NCBI GenBank assembly: GCA_002363385.1
Contig: DEVL01000006.1
Location: forward strand, 62,001-126,000
DNA length: 64,000 nt
Reading direction: 5' to 3'
DNA from: Stenotrophomonas maltophilia
GTDB taxonomy: Bacteria; Pseudomonadota; Gammaproteobacteria; Xanthomonadales; Xanthomonadaceae
The notes under the pieces: model-generated
The model's input: the letters and a program-made list of their open reading frames with translations, nothing else
What the model was told of the DNA's origin: nothing
Database searches by the model: none
Position numbers and translations under genes: made by a program
Shown: positions 59,840-64,000 of the stretch, one piece after another
Numbering within the stretch: position 1 is the first letter of the stretch
How the letters are laid out: every line of letters begins with the position of its first letter

Positions 59840-60541
59840 TCACTTCACAAAAGTCGCTTCACGAGTACTTTCAATGAACGCGCGCCCCACCGGCACCTCA
59901 GCCCCATCATTCAACACCAACCAGTAACGGCTCCCCGAAGCCGCATGCAACGTCCGTACATGCGTCAGGTTGACCAGATACGACCGATGGCAACGCAAAA
60001 AGTCCGGGGGTAGCACGGCTGTAAGACTCGCCAGCGATTTGTCATGTAGCTCACTGCGCCCATCGCGCATCCGCACCTCGCTGTAGTCCCCATCAGCACG
60101 AATCCACAGCACATCCGCGAGTTCCACCATCGCCGTCCCCTGCGCATGCCAGATGCCCAAGTAACGCGCCGCGCCAGACCGATACCGGCCAATATCCAGC
60201 AGCCGCTCCAGCGCCTGCCCCAGCCGTTCGCGTGAGAAAGGCTTGGGTACAAAATCCAGCACCCCATGCTCAAACGCCTGCAGCGCCCGCTCCCGATGCG
60301 CGGAGACGACCACGCAGTGATAGCGACCAGCGACCGCACGTTTCAGCAAGTCGAAGCCGTCCTCGCCCCCCAGATTCAAATCCAGCAGCAGGCCGTCATA
60401 CACGCTGCGCTGCAGTCGGTCGCTGGCGGCGTCCAAGTCAGCCACGGCATCGAATCGCGCGCGGCTGCCAGCCAGTTCGGTACACATCCGCAGCAGCCGC
60501 TGGCGAACCAGTAGTTCGTCCTCGACGATCAGGATGCGCAT
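59840..60541 (-). CDS. LytTR-family response regulator
   Basis: 233 aa. Receiver domain: ILIVEDELLVRQRLLRM, phospho-Asp in YDGLLLDLNLGGEDG and Lys in FVPKPFSRERL. C-terminal LytTR DNA-binding domain: VLWIRADGDYSEVRMRDG, LPPDFLRCHRSYLVNLTHV and VPVGRAFIEST. The start lies 13 bp inside the 3' end of the kinase gene, so the two form a coupled pair. Confidence 0.93.
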   Translation of the reverse strand: MRILIVEDELLVRQRLLRMCTELAGSRARFDAVADLDAASDRLQRSVYDGLLLDLNLGGEDGFDLLKRAVAGRYHCVVVSAHRERALQAFEHGVLDFVPKPFSRERLGQALERLLDIGRYRSGAARYLGIWHAQGTAMVELADVLWIRADGDYSEVRMRDGRSELHDKSLASLTAVLPPDFLRCHRSYLVNLTHVRTLHAASGSRYWLVLNDGAEVPVGRAFIESTREATFVK

Positions 60542-62238
60542 TTCAGCTCCATGCGGCCGTACCAGTCGTTGCCATCGGGGCCCTGCTCAAAGCGCCAGCC
60601 CTCCGGGCAGGTAGCTGCAAGGCTGGCCTCGATGTAGCGGGTGCCCGTGCCTTGCCCGCGATGCGGGGCGGTGCCGCGGGCGCTGCGCAGCTCCAGCATC
60701 CAACGGTCGCCCTCGCGTTTAATGCGCACGCGGAACGGATGCCCGGCACACGCCATTGCCCCCGCATGAGTGAGGGCATTCTCCACCTGCGCATGCAGCA
60801 CGCCGGGCGGCAGCCACAGGCCATTGAGCTCGCCCTCGACCTCGAAACCGATGTGGCGATCCAGCGCAAGGCCGACGATGTCCAGGTGGTTGCGGCACAG
60901 CGCCAGCTCTTCTTCGATCGGCACGCTGGGGCGGGTACTACTTTCGCGCAGGCGATCAAACTGTTCGGCCAGCGATTCCACAAGGCGGCTCGCGCGCATC
61001 GGTGCCTGTTCGATCAACTCCTGCAGACCGGTGAGGGTGTTCATCAGCCAATGCGGCTGGATGCCCCGTTGCAGCAGTTGCAGCGAGAGGCGGGCCCGCT
61101 CTTCGCGCAGCTGCGCGTTGTGGTGGTCCAGCGTACGCAGCTGGGCGGCGTGGCGGATCAGCAGAAAGCCCATCAGCACGGCCAGGAACAGAAAGTAGGG
61201 GCCGTCCAGGAAGATGCCGCCGGCGAAAGGCACGGCCAGCGCGCCTGCCACGACCAACGTCAGGATCGGCCAGCGCTCGTCGGGCTCACCACAGGCGCGC
61301 AGCAGCACGTAGGCGGAAGTCAGCAGGCTGAGCAGCAGGAGGGCAGCACCGCGGCCATCGAAGCTGGGGACGAAGGCGGCCAGCGCCAGCACTGTCGCGA
61401 GATAGACCATGCGTGCAGTCTTCGGAACGGCGACGCCGAAGCGACGCACCAGATAGGCCGGCAACAGGATCGCTGCAGCCAAGTGCAGCAGGAGCAGCAT
61501 GAGCAGACGTTGCCCGTGCCACGGGTAGGCATAGCCCACCAGCGGGCGCCATGCTTCAACCACGGGCAGTGCAAGGCCGACCACACCCAGCGCCAGCAGC
61601 ACGCGCGCACCCGGCACCCGTGGCCGCCCGCGCTGTGCGGCGAGGAAGTACAGGCACGCCGCACCGAGTGCCCCGGTCGCGAGCGCGGCGATCAGCCACG
61701 GTCCAATGCCGTGGCCGTAGATCGAGGCGGCTGGCCCGATGGCAACGAAGGCATCCGCACCCCGCAGCTTGAACCACTGATGGTGGCTGGAGGCGAGCAG
61801 GACCAGCGCGTCGGTGCCGCTGGAGGACGGGGGCGGCAGCACACGGATGATGTCCACCTGTCCCGGCTGCTCTTCGCCCGCATTGCGGCCGACGGTGCCA
61901 TTGGCGGCCAACGGCTGGCCGTTCCAGAAGGGCTGGCTGGCGGCGCGCACCGAGATGCGCAGTGCACGGTCTGCTGCGTGGTGTGCTGGCTGCACAGGCA
62001 GGCGCCAGCGCAGCCAGTAGGGGCCGCGCCACTGCACCAGTTCGCGCTGGTTGGCCGGTTGCCACGCCAGTGTCGTTGGCGGAGCGGTGGGGAGTGCGCC
62101 ATCAGCACCCAACGTGACAGGTGCCATCTCCTGGGCTTCGTAGTAGCGCACGCCCGGTGGGGGCGCGACCAACAGCAGCCACGCGGCGACCGCGATGAGC
62201 AGGACGGCGAGGGCGGTCAGGGTGCGTGGGATCTGCAT
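60529..62238 (-). CDS. LytS/YehU-type sensor histidine kinase
   Basis: 569 aa. Signal anchor helix, a periplasmic beta-sandwich-like sensor (RWRLPVQPAHHAADRALRIS, FWNGQPLAANGTVG), then seven or so TM helices (7TMR-like), and a His_kinase domain with phospho-His in RGIQPHWLMNTLTGLQELI. The usual PHFLFN is PHWLMN here. The ATPase part is seen as VENALTHAG but its glycine boxes are weak. It partners with the overlapping LytTR regulator. ATG 62238 begins MQIPRTLTAL. Confidence 0.88.
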   Translation of the reverse strand: MQIPRTLTALAVLLIAVAAWLLLVAPPPGVRYYEAQEMAPVTLGADGALPTAPPTTLAWQPANQRELVQWRGPYWLRWRLPVQPAHHAADRALRISVRAASQPFWNGQPLAANGTVGRNAGEEQPGQVDIIRVLPPPSSSGTDALVLLASSHHQWFKLRGADAFVAIGPAASIYGHGIGPWLIAALATGALGAACLYFLAAQRGRPRVPGARVLLALGVVGLALPVVEAWRPLVGYAYPWHGQRLLMLLLLHLAAAILLPAYLVRRFGVAVPKTARMVYLATVLALAAFVPSFDGRGAALLLLSLLTSAYVLLRACGEPDERWPILTLVVAGALAVPFAGGIFLDGPYFLFLAVLMGFLLIRHAAQLRTLDHHNAQLREERARLSLQLLQRGIQPHWLMNTLTGLQELIEQAPMRASRLVESLAEQFDRLRESSTRPSVPIEEELALCRNHLDIVGLALDRHIGFEVEGELNGLWLPPGVLHAQVENALTHAGAMACAGHPFRVRIKREGDRWMLELRSARGTAPHRGQGTGTRYIEASLAATCPEGWRFEQGPDGNDWYGRMELKCAS

Positions 62239-62397
62239 GGGGCCATCGTATCGGTTGCACGGAGTCACTGGACCCCCGCCTGGAGCTGTTCGGCGGACGG
62301 GCGCTCCCCGGTTGCCTTGGGCGCGGTGATGCTGGCGGCGTAGTGCATGCGCCAGCCCTCGGCGCCCGGTTCCCCTTCCTCCTACGCGGAGTCCGTC

Positions 62398-63912
62398 ATG
62401 TCCACTGTCTCGCCCTGCCTGTTCCCTTCTTCTTCCGGTCGACGCCTGCGGATCACGCGCCTGGCGGCACTGTGTCTCGCCCTTGTCGGCGCCTCGCCTG
62501 TACTGGCACGTGACGTGTCGGCGCCGCTGGTGTTCACCCCGTACGCGTTCGAGACGCAGAAGCACGGCACCATCGACGCCGAGGCAGGCTATCTGGAGGT
62601 GCCCAGGCGGCATGCCGACCCCAACGGGCCGCGCATGCGCCTGCGGGTGGTGCGCCTGCCGGCGACCGGCGGCGATGGCCGTGTGGCCCCGGTGGTGTAT
62701 CTGGCCGGCGGTCCGGGTGGCTCGGGCATCGGCACCGGGCGCGGTCCGCGCTGGCCGGTGTTCGATCAGGTCCGGCGCGAGGCCGACGTGCTGCTGCTCG
62801 ATCAGCGCGGGGCGGGCGAGTCCGAGCCGCCGCCGTCGTGCCCGCATGAGCACACGTTCGACGATGCACAGCCACTGCAGCACGATGCGGCGCTCGCCGC
62901 GCTGCGTGACGTCGCCGCCCGCTGCGTGGCGTACTGGCGGGAAGCCGGTGTGGACCTGGGGGCCTACACCACCGCCGAGAGTGCCGGCGACCTGGAGGAC
63001 CTGCGGCGCGCGTTGAAGGTCCCGAAGATCAGCCTGTGGGGCATGAGCTACGGCACCCATCTGGCGCTGGCCACGGTGCGCCTGCACGGCGCCGGTCTGG
63101 ACCGCGTGGTGCTGATGGGGACGGAAGGCCCCGACGACACGTTGAAGCTGCCGCTGTCGGCCGATGCGCTGCTGGCGGAGCTGAGCGTGCTGGCAAAGGG
63201 GGCGGGCTTCAACGATCTGACCGGCTCGGCCACGCGCGTGCTGGCCGCCCTGCGCGAGCAGCCGCGCCAAGGCCACAGTGTCATGCACGGCGGCAAGCCG
63301 GTGATGATCGGCGAGTTCGACGCGCAGTTGGCGATCAGTGCCTGTCTCGGGCGCCGCATGACCCAGCAGTGGCTGCCGCTGATGCTGCGCGATGCCGAGC
63401 ACGGCGACTACGACCTGCTGGCGGCGATGGTCCTGCTGCTGCGCAGTGAACACGGCAGCTACGGCGCGATGCCGCTGGCGATGGATGTGGCCTCCGGCCA
63501 GACTCCGCAGCGCCGCGCACTGGTCGACGCCCAGTCACGCCAGAGTCTGTTCGGCGATGCGCTGAACTTCCCGTTCCCGGCGCTTGGGGATGGGCTGGGG
63601 CTGGTCGATCTTGGCGATGCTTTCCGCGGGCCGCTGCGCAGCACGGTGCCGGTGCTGTTCATCAGTGGGACATTGGATGGGCGCACGCCGCCCGCCAATG
63701 CCGAGACATTGCGGCCCGGGTTCAGCGACAGCCGCACATTGCGGGTGCGCGGGGCCAGCCACGACAACGAGCTGTGGCTTGGGAACCCTGCCATCGCTGC
63801 GGGTATCACGGACTTCCTGGCAGGTCGGCCAGTGGTTGATGCGGAGCTGGACGTGGGGGCGCCGGTGTTCGCGCGGAGCAAGAGCGATCTGGTGGATCCG
63901 CGGGGGCGCTGA
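62398..63912 (+). CDS. Secreted alpha/beta hydrolase (proline iminopeptidase/TAP-like)
   Basis: 504 aa. Signal sequence (LRITRLAALCLALVGASPVLA), oxyanion loop VVYLAGGPGGSGIG, DQRGAGESEPPP, nucleophile Ser in LWGMSYGTHLALA, Asp in ISGTLDGRTPPAN and His in RVRGASHDNELW. These fit the tripeptidyl/prolyl aminopeptidase-type hydrolases. The substrate is unknown. Divergent from the kinase gene, 159 bp between starts, so it is a possible target of that two-component system. The last 88 bp of the window hold nothing recognisable. Confidence 0.87.
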   Translation: MSTVSPCLFPSSSGRRLRITRLAALCLALVGASPVLARDVSAPLVFTPYAFETQKHGTIDAEAGYLEVPRRHADPNGPRMRLRVVRLPATGGDGRVAPVVYLAGGPGGSGIGTGRGPRWPVFDQVRREADVLLLDQRGAGESEPPPSCPHEHTFDDAQPLQHDAALAALRDVAARCVAYWREAGVDLGAYTTAESAGDLEDLRRALKVPKISLWGMSYGTHLALATVRLHGAGLDRVVLMGTEGPDDTLKLPLSADALLAELSVLAKGAGFNDLTGSATRVLAALREQPRQGHSVMHGGKPVMIGEFDAQLAISACLGRRMTQQWLPLMLRDAEHGDYDLLAAMVLLLRSEHGSYGAMPLAMDVASGQTPQRRALVDAQSRQSLFGDALNFPFPALGDGLGLVDLGDAFRGPLRSTVPVLFISGTLDGRTPPANAETLRPGFSDSRTLRVRGASHDNELWLGNPAIAAGITDFLAGRPVVDAELDVGAPVFARSKSDLVDPRGR

Positions 63913-64000
63913 GGGCTGCCCGCAAGTGCGCCTGTGTGCAGGCGCTGTGGACCGGCCGAGGTGTATGGTTTCGGCTGGCCACGGCGCTTGCGCCAATACA

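Noticed and set aside
54552..59840. Integrative element with attL at the tRNA-Val(CAC) 3' end
   Set aside because: No integrase or recombinase is present, and I could not find the tRNA 3' sequence (TTCGAACCTTGTACCG) repeated on the right side. Only a 7-nt match was seen.
54700..59900. CRISPR array or insertion sequence in the accessory segment
   Set aside because: No regularly spaced repeats, no transposase and no terminal inverted repeats with target duplications could be seen anywhere in the window.

Overview
The window is GC-rich chromosomal DNA of a gammaproteobacterium in the Xanthomonadaceae, most likely Stenotrophomonas or a close relative. This is inferred from gene content and layout: a non-canonical XC1028-type PilZ after tmk-holB, KdkA and DUF6165 in an LPS-core block, a fab cluster without plsX, and short GTAG-headed palindromes resembling the SMAG repeats of S. 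maltophilia. No species can be named from the sequence alone.

Layout. 1-4.8 kb: phosphate and polyphosphate block on the minus strand (phoB-phoR-ppk1-ppx) behind a Pho box. 4.8-11.4 kb: periplasmic metalloprotease, glutaredoxin plus an AhpD-like protein, isocitrate dehydrogenase, secreted isochorismatase-fold hydrolase, LysR regulator, YccA-type membrane protein. 11.5-12.9 kb: tRNA cluster Pro-Arg-His-Lys-Lys-Leu. 13-22.4 kb: protein quality control (tig-clpP-clpX-lon-hupB-ppiD) interrupted by tRNA-Val and three tRNA-Asp copies. 22.4-27.1 kb: MltD-like transglycosylase, gloB, YafS-like methyltransferase, rnhA, dnaQ, PP2C phosphatase. 27.2-32.95 kb: a segment bounded by two tRNA-Ser genes and an inverted pair of structured ~300-bp repeats. 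It carries DUF6165, a GT9 heptosyltransferase, kdkA, an MBL hydrolase, a DUF4440 protein, 4.5S RNA, and a guanidine-II riboswitch with its gdx/sugE exporter. 33-36.6 kb: dnaX-ybaB-recR and a HIT protein. 36.6-41 kb: MoxR-DUF58-TgpA-Slp operon. 41-54.5 kb: an ArnT-like glycosyltransferase, then maf/yceD-rpmF-fabH-fabD-fabG-acpP-fabF-pabB-mltG-tmk-holB-pilZ. 54.55-59.8 kb: an AT-richer accessory segment after tRNA-Val(CAC) holding a HEPN-motif protein, a KAP-type P-loop NTPase and a second HEPN-motif protein, separated by decayed DNA. 59.8-64 kb: LytTR response regulator with its kinase and a secreted alpha/beta hydrolase.

The most noteworthy signals are these. (1) A complete programmed -1 frameshift cassette in dnaX, built from a G-run heptamer rather than an A-run, which would give a 427-aa gamma subunit. 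(2) The HEPN/KAP accessory segment, a candidate uncharacterised defence locus. (3) A 26-bp perfect palindrome in which two convergent genes overlap and both encode the same C-terminal peptide. (4) The inverted tRNA-Ser/repeat cassettes, with a compensatory change in a stem. (5) A two-hairpin guanidine-II riboswitch. (6) An in-frame TAA in the kinase-like gene between fabH and fabD. (7) A sigma-32-like promoter for lon embedded in the clpX terminator. (8) A tRNA-like remnant at the far side of the accessory segment.

All calls rest on reading the sequence and on knowledge of protein families. No database search was run.
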